Under the pieces are notes generated by a model. It was not told where the DNA came from and searched no databases. It was given only the letters and a program-made list of their open reading frames with translations. Positions 53,571 to 64,000 of a DNA stretch of 64,000 nt are shown here, in pieces. Position 1 is the first letter of the stretch. Every line of letters starts with the position of its first letter. Origin of the DNA: Utricularia gibba. Taxonomy: Eukaryota; Streptophyta; Magnoliopsida; Lamiales; Lentibulariaceae. Location: NCBI GenBank assembly GCA_002189035.1, contig NEEC01000013.1, positions 2,976,001-3,040,000 of the forward strand, in the 5' to 3' direction. Both the position numbers and the translations under genes were made by a program.

Positions 53571-55916
53571 ATGCTTTCTTCTCAGGGAAAGATTTTGTTG
53601 CTGCAACTTGCGGTTTTTCTAGGGTTCTTAGGTGGAGGAATTGAATTGGGGGATGCTTTTAAGCTGCCCTTCATAGTGCAAGATGTTCTTCCGGTTTTAC
53701 CGCATGAGATATCATGGCCCGTGCTCAATAACCTCCACGCTGCTGTGGATTTGCTGCCGCAGTATGTGGGATCCATCACGCCGGATAATGGGACAATCAA
53801 TTGGAAGGGCTCTTGTTTTCTTGACAACGTAGCGAGTATCGAGGTCACCGGTGATGGCGATAGGGGAATCGGAGGCGGCGTCGTTCGGATTTCGGTTTGT
53901 CTATTCGTGTTCTATAATCTCACTGCAGTTGTGGATGGGAATTTTAGAATATCATGTCTGAACATAGCTGTGTTAAGTTCGATTGACGGATGGGTACTTT
54001 TGATGAACGGAACTTGGAACTAGGTGTTTCTAGAAAGACCCAAAAATAAGATTCTTTGTTGATTTTTCGTGTCAAAATGATGTTTTTATGCTGTCAATCT
54101 GTATTTGTTCCTTGATTGTGGATTCAGTTTTTATGTCTAGAATAGAATCTTGAGAGAGAATCTGGAGGGTGTTGAGACAGAATCAAAGAAGCATCGTGGA
54201 GAATCTGCGCATATTGAATAGGCCATATGTATGCCTCTGTTTTTTCTTTCAAGGGTTGATTGCTTCTTCTTTCCTCAGACATCTGCTGCGCATAGCTGGA
54301 CGTGCATGGATCTGTATGTGTTTGCCACACCCTATAGAGTGACCTGGGACTACTACTTCACTTCAAATGATCACACATTGAGCATTGGATCTTGGGAAGA
54401 GCCTGCTGAACTGGAATATGTAAGAAAGAGCTTTAAGATTGATACTGGTGTTGCATGGTGAGATAGTTGAAACTGGCGTTCTGGGCAGGTGAAGAAGCAT
54501 GGTTTGTCAGTCTTCCTCATGCCATCAGGAATGCTTGGAACGCTCCTCTCCTTGGTTGATATCTTGCCTTTATTCTCAAACACCGGATGGGGCCAAAGTG
54601 CTAATTTAGCCTTTCTGGAGAGACACATGGGTGCGACATTTGAGAAGCGAAGTGCTCCTTGGCGTTCCACCATTAATCCTGCAGATGTGCACAGTGGTGA
54701 CTTTTTGGCTGTTTCAAAGATTCGTGGGCGGTGGGGTGGATTCGAGACACTGGAAAAGTGGGTCACGGGTGCATTCGCTGGGCACACCGCTGTGTGCCTC
54801 AAGGATGAAGATGGTGGCCTTTGGGTGGGTGAATCCGGACACGAGAATGAAAAGGTACTCTTTTCTGCCAATGAAAAACAAGAGCATAGTTGACATTGTG
54901 CCTCGGATGCTTTCTGCTGCAGGGCGAAGAAACGATTGCTCTGCTTCCATGGGACGAGTGGTGGGAACTCGCGCTCAAGGATAGCTCAAATCCACAGATA
55001 GCTTTGCTGCCCCTGCACCCCGAAGTGCGTGCGAGGTTTAACGGCACCGCCGCCTGGGAGTATGCTCGTCAGATGGCTGGCAAGCCGTACGGTTACCACA
55101 ACATGATATTTAGTTGGATCGACACTGTTGGCAACAACTACCCTCCACCTTTGGATGCCCACTTGGTACGCAGCTATCTCTTCGCCAAGGAATGTTGTTG
55201 GTTTATATATACTGCGGCGCGATGCCTCTCTACTAACTAATGGGGGCCTGCAGGTTGTTTCTGTCATGTCAATGTGGACGAGGATGCAGCCAGCATACGC
55301 TGCCAACATGTGGAATGAAGCTCTGAATATGCGACTTGGAACCAGGGTGAGTTCACAGTCCATGCCTATGCCAGGCTGTTACTTGATGCTGTTGAAGTTA
55401 AAGAAAGCTGGCTCCATTGGTGTTGATTCAGGATCTGGACCTGAGGGAAATTCTGGGTGAGACGGAACGGCGGGGCATTACCTTCGATGAGCTGCTCACC
55501 ATCCCTGAGAAGGATGAATGGGTTTACAGCGACGGCAAGTCTACAACATGCGTGGCGTTTGTTCTGGCAATGTACAAAGCAGCCGGGGTGTTCTCTCCCA
55601 TCTCGGATTCCATTCAAGTGACTGAGTTCACGGTTAGTACATCAATCACCTGCGTTTGTCTGCCGTCTGTCTGTCTGTCATCATCACACTTGGCTCCTCG
55701 TAGATCCGGGACGCTTACATGCTCAAGATATTCGAGAACAACGCGACGCGGCTTCCGGGGTGGTGCAACCATGCGGAGGATCAGCTGCCGTTCTGCCAAA
55801 TACTCGGTGAGTACAAAATGGAACTGCCGCATTACAACACACTGGAGATATATGCAAATATGAATGAGAACTGCCCTTCTTTGCCTCCGTTGTATGAGCG
55901 GCCTGCTCGCTGTTGA
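53571..55916 (+). CDS. Secreted plant protein with putative permuted NlpC/P60-type fold (At5g54870/At4g27020-like)
   Basis: Exons 53571-53894, 54279-54419, 54489-54854, 54923-55165, 55254-55346, 55432-55632 and 55704-55916, all in phase, 526 aa. Signal peptide KILLLQLAVFLGFLGGG at the start. The N-terminal part (LPFIVQDVLPVLPHEISWPV) has no known domain. The middle has HSGDFLAVSKIRGRWGG (Gly-Asp at about 225-226) and AFAGHTAVCLKDEDGGLWVG (His about 254). Farther on is SDGKSTTCVAFVLAMYKAAG (Cys about 429). A His-then-Cys order matches circularly permuted NlpC/P60 (YiiX/LRAT-like) enzymes; this is inference. Orthologues are sometimes labelled inositol trisphosphate phosphatases, with no support visible here. 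The C-terminus is LPPLYERPARC. Confidence 0.85.
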
Positions 55917-56194
55917 TGACGGGACACGGCCGCGGACACCTGCTGCTCAAGGTGCGTGTGCGTTTTACTAGGCCTCTTTATCTATAGTGTGGGTGGCTAC
56001 GCTCAAACATGTAAATGCATCAATGGGACGTGACAGCATGGTCTTGCGAGTGTTGTTGCTCTGTGACGATGTTAGTATTTAACATGATATCGTCGTATAC
56101 AGTCCGTCTGTAATCCCTCCCATGTCCATGCCTTGGACCAAAGGGCTTTGTTCTAGTCAGATGAACCAAACCACAAGCTGAAAGTCAGAATTAC

Positions 56195-57137
56195 TCACTT
56201 CTGGTGTGTTTTGCTCCGTTCGAGAAGCTCTTCCCAATCTACAAAGCGCTCCAACAACTCCGTCTCCTTCAAGACCAGGCAATCGTCATCCTTCCCGAAC
56301 CACTTATACCGGTTCTTCGCAATGTAGTCATAAACAGCATCCCTTAGTGGGGCTGGAATCACCGTAAGCCCGTGTAATGCAGAGTAAGGAAGAGGCAGAT
56401 AGGATAAGACCTTTAAAGCAGCTGTAAAAAAAATTGTAACACCTGGAGTTAGGTGATCAGCAACTAGAAGATGACATCAGGAGATATAGAATCACACCAG
56501 ACCTGCAGATCCTTGATGGTATGAACCAGGACCCTCGACAAACAGGAAGCGACGAAGAACATCCTCTCGCTGTAGTCCACTGGCTCTCAGGTAAGGCTCG
56601 GCACCTTTTGATTGCAGACAACAGAACTTAATTTTCCTGTCCTTATCAGCGTGTATAACCCACTTCACCCCTGCAGATCAGCAATCCACATGACAAGGGA
56701 AGTGTTAATGGAGCACCTCCCTACTCTAACACTAGACTAAGCAAAATCCCCGGACAGCACGCCCTCAAGACGGTAAAGACTTTACACCGTTTTCCGAGTA
56801 AACACAAACAGTATCTTGTTCTCCCACTGTGGGCGATATCAAAAAGCACAAGAAACATACTGCATCGAGGAATGAAGAACAGTTAGTTACCAAAGTGACA
56901 CAGGTGGCAAACGCCGTCGTACACGACGACACGCCGCTGGAGCAGAGATGGCAGAGACGAAAGTTCCAGTATCGCTGATTCAACTGGCAGCACCTGATCC
57001 GATACCGCATATTTCATCATCGATGTCCAGGACATAGAACCCCCACGGAACCGCATAAGCGGTGGCGAAGATACCGAAATCCGATCCACCGCCATACACT
57101 TCGCCAGCGCCAGTGCCGCAGTCAACGACCTCGCCAT
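56195..57137 (-). CDS. DCC-family (DUF393) thiol-disulfide oxidoreductase-like protein, organellar
   Basis: Exons (from the start) 57137-56891, 56670-56503 and 56421-56195, 213 aa. An N-terminal region rich in Ala/Ser/Arg (MARSLTAALALAKCMAVDRI) looks like an organelle transit peptide. The DCC signature VVVYDGVCHLCHFGVKWVI carries a Cys-x-x-Cys pair, followed by KIKFCCLQSKGAEPYLRASG, FVEGPGSYHQGSAAALKVLS and PLRDAVYDYIAKNRYKWFGK. The plant homologue DCC1 is a mitochondrial thioredoxin-like protein linked to shoot regeneration and redox balance (family knowledge, from memory). The short spacing from the previous gene is convergent. Confidence 0.92.
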
Positions 57138-58560
57138 TATGACTTACTTACAGCAAAGTTGAGAGCGTTCTACAAACTCCACCATCGCTTAACTTCTTAG
57201 CAAGAAATGCAGTTACTTACAAGTTTTGAATCCCTTATCAGCGCTTCCGTTCTTCATCCAATTTACTCCCTTTTTTTTTTCAAAAAAATGCTACTGAAGT
57301 AATGACCCATTTTGTGGCATGTGAACAAGGATGTGTGGCGCAATCTATCTCGGACCCTTGAAGCTCACAGGGCCAAGAGCTGGTTTTACGAGCCACGGGT
57401 TCAAATTTAGCAGCCGTTTAATCTTACTGAGAGGCTGTCCTTAGAGCCAATCAGCTCGGCCAGCTGCATCCACAAGGATCATCCGCAACTTATTCCACAT
57501 TTTCTCTCCAAACAAGCTCCAGTCACTCACTTCAACAAAATCATTAACAGTTGTTAACCCTAATAACACTCACCTGGTGTGTAGATTCGCCGCAAAGCAA
57601 GTGAAATCATCTATCGAATCAGTCAGTTTGCAGATTATTCTCTTCTTCTATTCATGTGTGTTTCTTAGGCTCGCTACTTGTTTCGTAGACTAAACTCAGC
57701 CGGATCGATTTCTAAATCTGGCAAATCAATCCAAGTATACATGTATCTTACCATCAGTTTCTACACAAAAATTCACAAATCGCAGAAAATCAAACCAAAT
57801 AACTAAATCCGACGCCGACAAAAAGGGTATTACAAGCAAAAACACATTCAAGAAAACGGAAAAAGGAAATACCTCCGACGCAAACCTTGCCTCGCGGCGA
57901 GAAGGCACCTGAAAAGGGTAGTCTGATTGTATATATAGATACCCGTTGGGCTCGTGAGAAGCCCAATAATGCAGCCTCGGCCCAACATCTCTTCGGGTAT
58001 CCGTTTCCAGGCATTAAAAAAAGTAGAGGGGAGTGGGAATGGGAATGGGAATGGGATGGGTTTGAAGGGTCAAATGTGTCAGAGATAAATGTATGCATGC
58101 ATGCTCTTGCTATTTACTGAAGACGAAGCGGACAGCGGAGAGCGATGAGACGTCTCCTCTTCTTGTCCCTACCCTGCCCTCCCGGCCCTATCATATTATA
58201 TTATAATATTCTGTGCCCTCCCTTCCCCTTCCCTCCCTTGCCAGATGTTTATTATATTCATTCTTCCCGCTCCCCAACTGCTGGCGCCAAGAGCAACCCG
58301 CGCTCATTTTCCCACTTATTTATTTACATATAAAATCACCCAATCCCCAATTCAAATTACTTAAGCAACCTCTACTAATTAATCGCAATAAGAAAAAAGA
58401 AAAATAGCCTGACTTACCTATATCCATCCCATCTATATATTTATCTATCTATCACTGGAGGGAAGTGAAGAAGGCACTGGGGATCCTACTCACCGGAATT
58501 GTGCCGGCTTTCCCACGAGATATGTGAATCACGGCGGAGGTGGTGGCCGTCTCGTTAGGC
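57138..58560. other. Divergent spacer between the DCC and cyclin D genes
   Basis: About 1.4 kb, with a GGGAAT repeat at 58034-58056 and CT-rich leader DNA at 58150-58560. The ORF at 57726-57908 and its overlaps are unsupported. A 5' UTR exon of the DCC gene may lie here. Confidence 0.45.
58034..58056. repeat. (GGGAAT)n short tandem repeat
   Basis: Four copies of GGGAAT or near-copies in a row in the cyclin D upstream region. Confidence 0.8.
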
Positions 58561-60192
58561 ATGTCCATGTCCTCCTCCGACTGCTTCTCCTCCTCCGATC
58601 TTCTATGCGGCGAGGAGTCCAGCGTTGTTTTCTCCGAATGCGGAAGCGACTCGCCTGAGTACGCATCGGATCTCGAATCTCCGTTGGAGGATTCCATCGC
58701 CAGGCTTCTGGAGGAAGAGAGAGGTTTCGCCGGAATCATTTCCCGTCGGCCTCTCCAGCCCATCGACAACGCCGCGAGGTTTGAATCCGTCTCGTGGATC
58801 CTCAAGGTAATACCCTTCGTTTCTTCAGCTAATTCTTACTCCTTCGTCCCCGGCGGTCGCGGCAGGGATTCGATCTGTAACTGTTTAGCGCGCGCCCCTG
58901 GAGTCGAATTCCAATCCTAGAGCCCGATGAAATAGTTGGTCACCGTCGCGGGCTTAACGGAGATTCGATTTGTCGTTACAGGTGCAACGTTATTACGGGC
59001 TCCAGCCTCTGACGGCGTTTCTCTCCGTCAACTATTTCGACCGTTTCCTGCACACTCATCCCTTACCCGTAAGTCCCTCCCTCGCCGTGAAAGAGATATT
59101 TTTTTATTTAATATTCATGGTGCCTTTTATTTGTTTAAAAAAATCTATTTAATGCAAATTAATTTTCTGAAATTGGCGAAATTTTCCGATCTCATTCCGT
59201 CAGTGGCAATGCAACTGGTATTGCCGGATGTGGAGTTTCATTAAATTGCTATACAATGTTTCACATGTTGAGACCCAGTCATAAAGGTGTCTGGCCCGTT
59301 TCCAACATCCTGCTCTGCCTTCATTTATTTAACATCATTGAATATTAATGGAAATTTTAGCATTAAAAAGACATATTAATGGAAATTTAATGCATCAGAA
59401 GATGAATGGATGGCCTCTGCAACTATTGTCTGTGGCGTGTCTGTCTTTAGCAGCTAAGCTAGAAGAGCCTCTGATACCTTCGCTGCTGGACCTACAGGTG
59501 ATTCTGGTTTAAGGGTTTTTAAACATGATTGATTATTGTCGTCAGGTGTTAATTTTTGCATTAGGTTGAAGATGCCAAATTCGTTTTTGAGCCAAGGACG
59601 ATCGAAAGGATGGAGCTGTTGGTGCTTAAAGTTCTGGATTGGAGACTCCGATCTGTTTCGCCGTTCTGCTACCTCAGATTTTTCTCACTCAAAATCGACC
59701 CATCTGGGACCTACTCCGCCTTCGTCGCGTCCAAGGCTAAAGATAACATTTTGTCAACAATTAGAGGTATTACCTAATGTTTGTTCAGTGCGATTCAGTT
59801 TCTGAAACTGAGAAAATTTTTATGCCACAGAAACAAGCATCGTCGAGTACAAGCCATCATGCGTTGCGGCAGCTGCTGCGCTTTGCGCAGCAAAAAATCC
59901 GCAGAACTGGTCATTCGCCGATCTCTGGAGGGATGGACTCCACAAAGTACGTAAAGCCCATGATGTTTCTTTTTTTTAATGAAGGAAAAAAATCCTGATG
60001 TTGCCACAATTCTCGCCCCTTTGGCAGGATGATATCATGAGTTGCTACCAAAAGATCTATCAGATCTCCATGAAGTCAGAGCTCCAAGCGATGTCTACAT
60101 TAAATTCAAGCGATTCCTCTCCACCCTTTAAAAGGAGGAGACTAAATGATGAATTATGGGAAGATGAGGATAACGGAGAAGTATCTGATTAG
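58561..60192 (+). CDS. CYCD1: D-type cyclin, CYCD1-like
   Basis: Exons 58561-58806, 58982-59068, 59399-59497, 59565-59766, 59831-59946 and 60028-60192, all in phase, 304 aa. The N-terminus has an LxCxE retinoblastoma-binding motif (LLCGE, residues 14-18). The cyclin box runs from SWILKVQRYYGLQPLTAFLS through YFDRFLHTHPLP and WPLQLLSVACLSLAAKLEEP to ERMELLVLKVLDWRLRSVSP. The C-terminal cyclin fold follows (FVASKAKDNILSTIRETSIV, CVAAAAALCAAKNPQNW). A basic stretch FKRRRLNDE near the end may be a nuclear signal. D cyclins pair with CDKA to phosphorylate RBR at G1/S (family knowledge). The CYCD1 assignment rests on overall order and wording. Confidence 0.93.
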
Positions 60193-62340
60193 TCGGTCTG
60201 ATGTGGAATGGAGACCTCAGACGACAACAGAAAAAGCAAAATAAGTAATAAATAGACCGAGGGTTGGATCTTGACCTGCCCATTCTTCCTGGTTTGTTTT
60301 CTTTCTAAAGAGGAGTGAAGTAGATGCATCCATTCTACGTTCTATGGAAGGCAATGGCATGTCATGGCCATCCATGTAAGGTGGTGTTCGCAGATTCCCA
60401 AGGGAGTGGAATTCGACACCCAATTTATATTTATTTAGTAGTTGGCTTTTGCATTGATGTAGTCATGGGAGCCTTGTGAAGTGGAAGATGGGTTCAACTT
60501 CAGAGGAGTGGGGTATCACTATTTGTTGCAGGAATAGAAGTGTTTTTTTTTTCTTTTTGCTTGTTTGTGCGTTTTGGTGGGGCCAATATAAGATGATGCT
60601 CATTGAAACAACACTCCATGGGAGCAAGTTTGGCTGGCAAATTCATCAGAGTCATGGCCATGAGCCCTTTTGCCTACTCAAAACCTTGACAACAGCTCTT
60701 GCAAAGCCCCTGTTTTCAGGTAGCTGGGATGAAGAACTGGGCATCAGAGGAGAAGGCTTGCACTCTTTTTTTGTTGTACATCTTTTGGCATTTTGGCTGA
60801 GGATTTTTCACTTTATGTTGATATGCAGTGCATGTGGTCACTGTGCAGTGGTCTTCGTGGCTAAGAGTCTGAGACAATCAAACCTTGGTTTATTGCAAGG
60901 GAAAGTCTCTTTGTTGCCTGGCCAAAAGTAGGCCTCCTTGTGTAATGGCCTCTGTGGCCGATCTTTTCACTTGCCACCTAATCCATTTACTTGTACTAAC
61001 GACTAAGCATGAAACCCTAAATTCACGACCCGCGGACCCGGACAACGTGTGAACGATCCAAACCTTCTTACCAACAGTCAAAAAGGTGGTTTGGTGTCAA
61101 ATGTTTTTTGTCATGCAAGTCTATTCTTGGAATTACTATTCTACCCTTTGACAACACTAGAGGAGAAAGGGTCCGGTCCCGATTACCATTCAGAACGACA
61201 CCGCAGTATCTTTTTCTCGGAAACGCTCTTACTAGGAATTGAGGGAGTTTGATTAACTTAGACAAAAGAAGAGTGGGGTGCATTCAAAAGAGGGAGGTTT
61301 TCAGTTGTTGGGAATGGAATCGCGGGTATCCCTCTCATCCGAATGTACAATTTGTCCAGTTGGGGTGAAGAGAACACCCCTAGTGCTGAAGGTGGCAGGT
61401 TCTCTTCCAAATGCCATTATTTTTGTGTGATTGCGGATCCTCCCAAGTGAGCAACACTACAACGCTTTACTGGTACTGCAGGCTTTAAAGGGAACAAACA
61501 CAGAATTAGGAGCCGTAGCGAGCCACCTGGATACATCCATTGAACTCGTCGCCCGTTCTTGAAATCATCGGTCCTGGTTCTTAGATTTCAATCAATTACA
61601 GCGCGGTTAAACATCACCCAAGGCGCGCATTCATGTGGTATGGTGATCGAAGGATGAATATACGCTATCCCTCTTTCATACTTTGTTCAAGCTGATTGAG
61701 GAAAGATAGGTTGGTGTACAAATGTTTGGTGCTGCAGGGAGGGGTTTGGTCGAAGAAGCTGGATGGAGTTAATGTTACCATGGTTTGACAACAGGAAGAG
61801 CATCTGTGCACGGTGATCTCTATCGACCCTGCTTTTGTTTCTGTAAATTTTGACTTTTTCATAGGAACCTATAAAGGGGTTGGGATCCATAAACGGAATC
61901 CACAGTAGTCTTATCCCGAAAAGCCATGAAAACCTTTTGTCCTTCCCCATGAAACTCAAGCATGTGAGGGAGGGACACACCAGGAGAGGAGGAGCGTTCT
62001 TCACCAACTCCCATATCTCTTTATCCAACACATGGAAATCTGCATTCCCACAGTGAGAAAAAACCGCATTGGTGGCATTCCATCGGCTTTTGAGCGGATT
62101 GAAATACACCCCACAGGGCACACCATATGATGAAATATGGGTTGTAGTGTAGTGGATCTCCGAGTCGTAAACTGCTTAGTTGTCGGGTTTGGCACCTGCG
62201 ATGGATATATTCCCAACACTATATCCTCATTGGTCGTGACACTTTATGCTTTCCATCTGATTTTTCTCGCCTTTCCAGCAAAGAGAAAATGGTTTTTTTC
62301 CCCTTTGGATTCCATGAGAAAGTAGATGGCTAAAGGGAAA
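60193..62340. other. Long spacer without a supported gene
   Basis: About 2.1 kb. It is GC-balanced for a spacer and holds many short ORFs on both strands. The - strand frame at 61687-62121 (PCGVYFNPLKSRWNATNAVF) looks coding-like but has no domain I can name. No long terminal repeats or transposase motifs. Confidence 0.4.
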
Positions 62341-62341
62341 C

Positions 62342-62766
62342 CTAAAGAGATGTGGACTGTGGAGTCATAGCACCATAGTTATGGGGTGGAGCGTGTGACT
62401 GGGCTATCCAACCAGGAAGCATGTGCCTAATTGCATGATTGGCTTTGTATTGCGCACGTTCCTTTGTTGAAAGATAGTCACCAATCATCAGTCGCGCTTC
62501 ACAAGTTTTCTGCACCACAAATCCAATCTTTTAAGTCCCGAATTCTATCAGCCCCTTTCCTAACACGAAACTGTTGTCCAAGAATATTTCCATTAGCATC
62601 CAAAGAGTGGATCACTATAATCATCAAAGCATGTGCCCAAAAACATGCCCGAATTTCCCTCTTCTCCTTGGCTTTGCCTGTTTCTTCTTCTACTTCATGC
62701 CTTGATCGCAACAAGCAACTAGACTCTTCTTTCTTCCCAGTCTTTTGAATTGTCTCTTGAGGTGGC
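62342..62766 (-). pseudogene. Unassigned coding-like remnant
   Basis: A - strand frame from 62766 to 62491 reads KTGKKEESSCLLRSRHEVEE and EKREIRACFWAHALMIIVIH, then DANGNILGQQFRVRKG and RIRDLKDWICGAENL. Directly after, in another frame, comes KTCEARLMIGDYLSTKERAQ and ANHAIRHMLPGWIAQS, with a stop at 62342-62344. The composition looks like protein, and the two frames meet at or near an acceptor-like TGGTGCAG. Either two exons or one gene with a frame break. I do not recognise the family. Confidence 0.4.
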
Positions 62767-63622
62767 TCAGCTTACTCCTAATTAATCTTCGTTCTTCCCA
62801 GTCTTTAAAGTGATTCCATGGCTCGTCCCCCGACAGCCATCCTGTGCTTGTCCCTGTCAGAGAGCCTCGGACTCTTGCCCCAGATCGCGGAATCCAAACC
62901 GGTACTGCGGCCTGCGACGCCACAACACAGCGGTATGGCCCAATCCCGTGTAATGGCCCAGATTTTGCAGGGACCCAGCAGGAATTTTGGCCCACTTATC
63001 TTCAATGCTCAACGCCCAGAGCTACCTCCACCTACCTTACCCTAAATTTATAAACTTTTATGATATGATATTAAGATAAAAATATGTATTGTAATACTTA
63101 AAATTCAAATGGATAGTTACTAAATGTTAAAAATAAATTTTAATTCAAAACTTAAAATAGTCACTCATAATAAAAAAAAAAACTAATAAAAAAGGACTCG
63201 TTTAATTTAATATTATTTCATTACCACACAGCCCTCACCTCGGAATACGCATCATAAATTTATTATTATTATTGTTATTATTAGTATTGTAGTGATAATT
63301 TTTAAAATAAAATATTTCTTCTGTGCATTTTGTATTTAATAATATTTGGAGAGTTTTATGTGGTGGACATCCCCAGAGTTCATTGAAGGGCCTGGGCCTT
63401 TCCGATTCTCTCTCTCTCTCTCTCTCTCTCTCCCCGTGAAAGATCAGTTGCTTTTTTGTTGCTTTCGCTTTTCTTTTTTTTTCCGCCCTTGCGTGCGTTT
63501 TTCTTTTCATAGAGAATCTCTAAACCCAGGAAAGCGTTATTCCCGGTTGCTTTCTGGGTTGAAGGGTTTAAGCGAGACTGAAAATGCTGAGCGAGATGCT
63601 TTGTTTTTGAACTGGTTTGGGG
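62767..63622. other. Spacer and leader of the NHL-repeat gene
   Basis: 63050-63350 is very AT-rich with an ATT repeat at 63255-63287. A CT tract lies at 63407-63433. 63500-63622 is likely 5' UTR, with a small upstream ORF starting at 63584 (MLSEMLCF). Confidence 0.5.
63407..63433 (+). repeat. (TC)n microsatellite in the leader of the NHL-repeat gene
   Basis: About 13 TC units in a row, roughly 190 bp upstream of the start codon. Confidence 0.85.
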
Positions 63623-64000
63623 ATGGCAATGAATGCTGATAAACATGTGTTCTTCATTCTTCTGTTCACTTTTCTCATCTTTTCGAATGGCGTGTACTCT
63701 CTTACTGCTTCGTCCTCGCCCGTTAGTAAGTAATGATGAACTAATGATTGATTTGGTTTTGAGAGTGTGCCTCTCCATTGCTGCTTTGAGTCCGATTGAC
63801 GGGGATTGTTTTTGTAATGATTTTTTTTTGGCAGGAATCGTTGATGGGTATTTGTCCGGTGCACTTTCTCTGCTGATGAAATGGGTTCCTTCGTTAAAGA
63901 GCAGGCCCAGAATTTGTATACAGCGCCTTCTCCCTGTTTGCCTTTTTGAATCTTTTGCGGGATCATGTTTTTGTTTCGCGTCCCTCACTATTTGTTTGTT
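63623..64000 (+). CDS. NHL-repeat protein, 5' part only (runs off the window)
   Basis: Exon 1 63623-63725 encodes a signal peptide (HVFFILLFTFLIFSNGVYSL) and ends A|GTAAGT. Exon 2 starts at 63835 and reads RIVDGYLSGALSLLMKWVPS, LKS. This opening is typical of plant NHL-repeat proteins (At1g70280/At1g23880-like), extracellular or membrane-linked beta-propellers of unknown role. The exon 2 donor was not placed with confidence; GT at about 63919 is one option. The NHL repeats themselves lie beyond the window. Confidence 0.75.

Noticed and set aside
57390-57420. GGTTCAAAT-type T-loop resemblance suggesting a tRNA
   Set aside because: No matching acceptor, D or anticodon arms could be built around it.

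Overview
This window is nuclear DNA from a flowering plant, a core eudicot by its gene content (CRABS CLAW-type YABBY, PRE-type small bHLH, HD-Zip I, DYW-type PPR, type-A response regulator). Genes have GT-AG introns of about 70 to 900 bp, AT-rich introns and spacers, and plastid-targeted products. About 24 protein-coding genes in 64 kb with short introns point to a compact genome. No autonomous transposon, tRNA, rRNA or CRISPR array was recognised. The species cannot be named from the sequence.

Layout. 0-9.3 kb: two bHLH transcription factors on the + strand (bHLH49/ACE-like, then BIM-like), a gar2-related gene on the - strand, and a complete six-exon CRABS CLAW on the - strand whose exons are all short. 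9.3-12.9 kb: CRC upstream region and AT-rich spacer. 13.0-14.3 kb: ZAT-type C2H2 zinc-finger gene. 14.7-17.1 kb: a decayed leucine-rich-repeat gene followed by a tandem duplication of about 185 bp. 17.4-18.3 kb: nodulin-related gene. 20.3-22.8 kb: isopentenyl phosphate kinase (12 exons). 23.1-24.0 kb: multi-pass membrane protein. 24.5-27.4 kb: VTI1-type SNARE and a plastid GH43-like protein (+). 28-32.4 kb: aminoacylase-like M20 enzyme with an RDEL tail, S-like RNase T2 and an F-box/kelch gene (all -). 34.2-41.6 kb: PRE-type atypical bHLH, plastid PH-like protein, an RLCK-VII kinase with a coding minisatellite, an ESS2/DGCR14 pseudogene, and VDAC. 43.4-51.3 kb: HD-Zip I, CRR28-like PPR-DYW and HIPL1-like genes. 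52-57.1 kb: type-A ARR (-), a putative permuted NlpC/P60-like secreted protein (+), DCC-family protein (-). 58.5-60.2 kb: cyclin D1. 60.2-63.6 kb: mostly non-genic with a coding-like remnant. 63.6 kb to the end: the start of an NHL-repeat gene that runs off the window.

These genes are not an operon or a biosynthetic cluster. The order resembles Arabidopsis chromosome 1 segments recalled around At1g26.6-27.0k, At1g68.9-69.2k and At1g70.2-70.3k. The functional thread is growth control: ACE-like, BIM-like and PRE bHLH proteins (brassinosteroid-linked elongation), CYCD1, a cytokinin type-A ARR, CRC and HD-Zip.

The main oddities are three genes that are each exactly one base short of an open frame, a 36-bp coding minisatellite in a kinase tail, stop-free short introns (some GC-AG), and several decayed gene copies.
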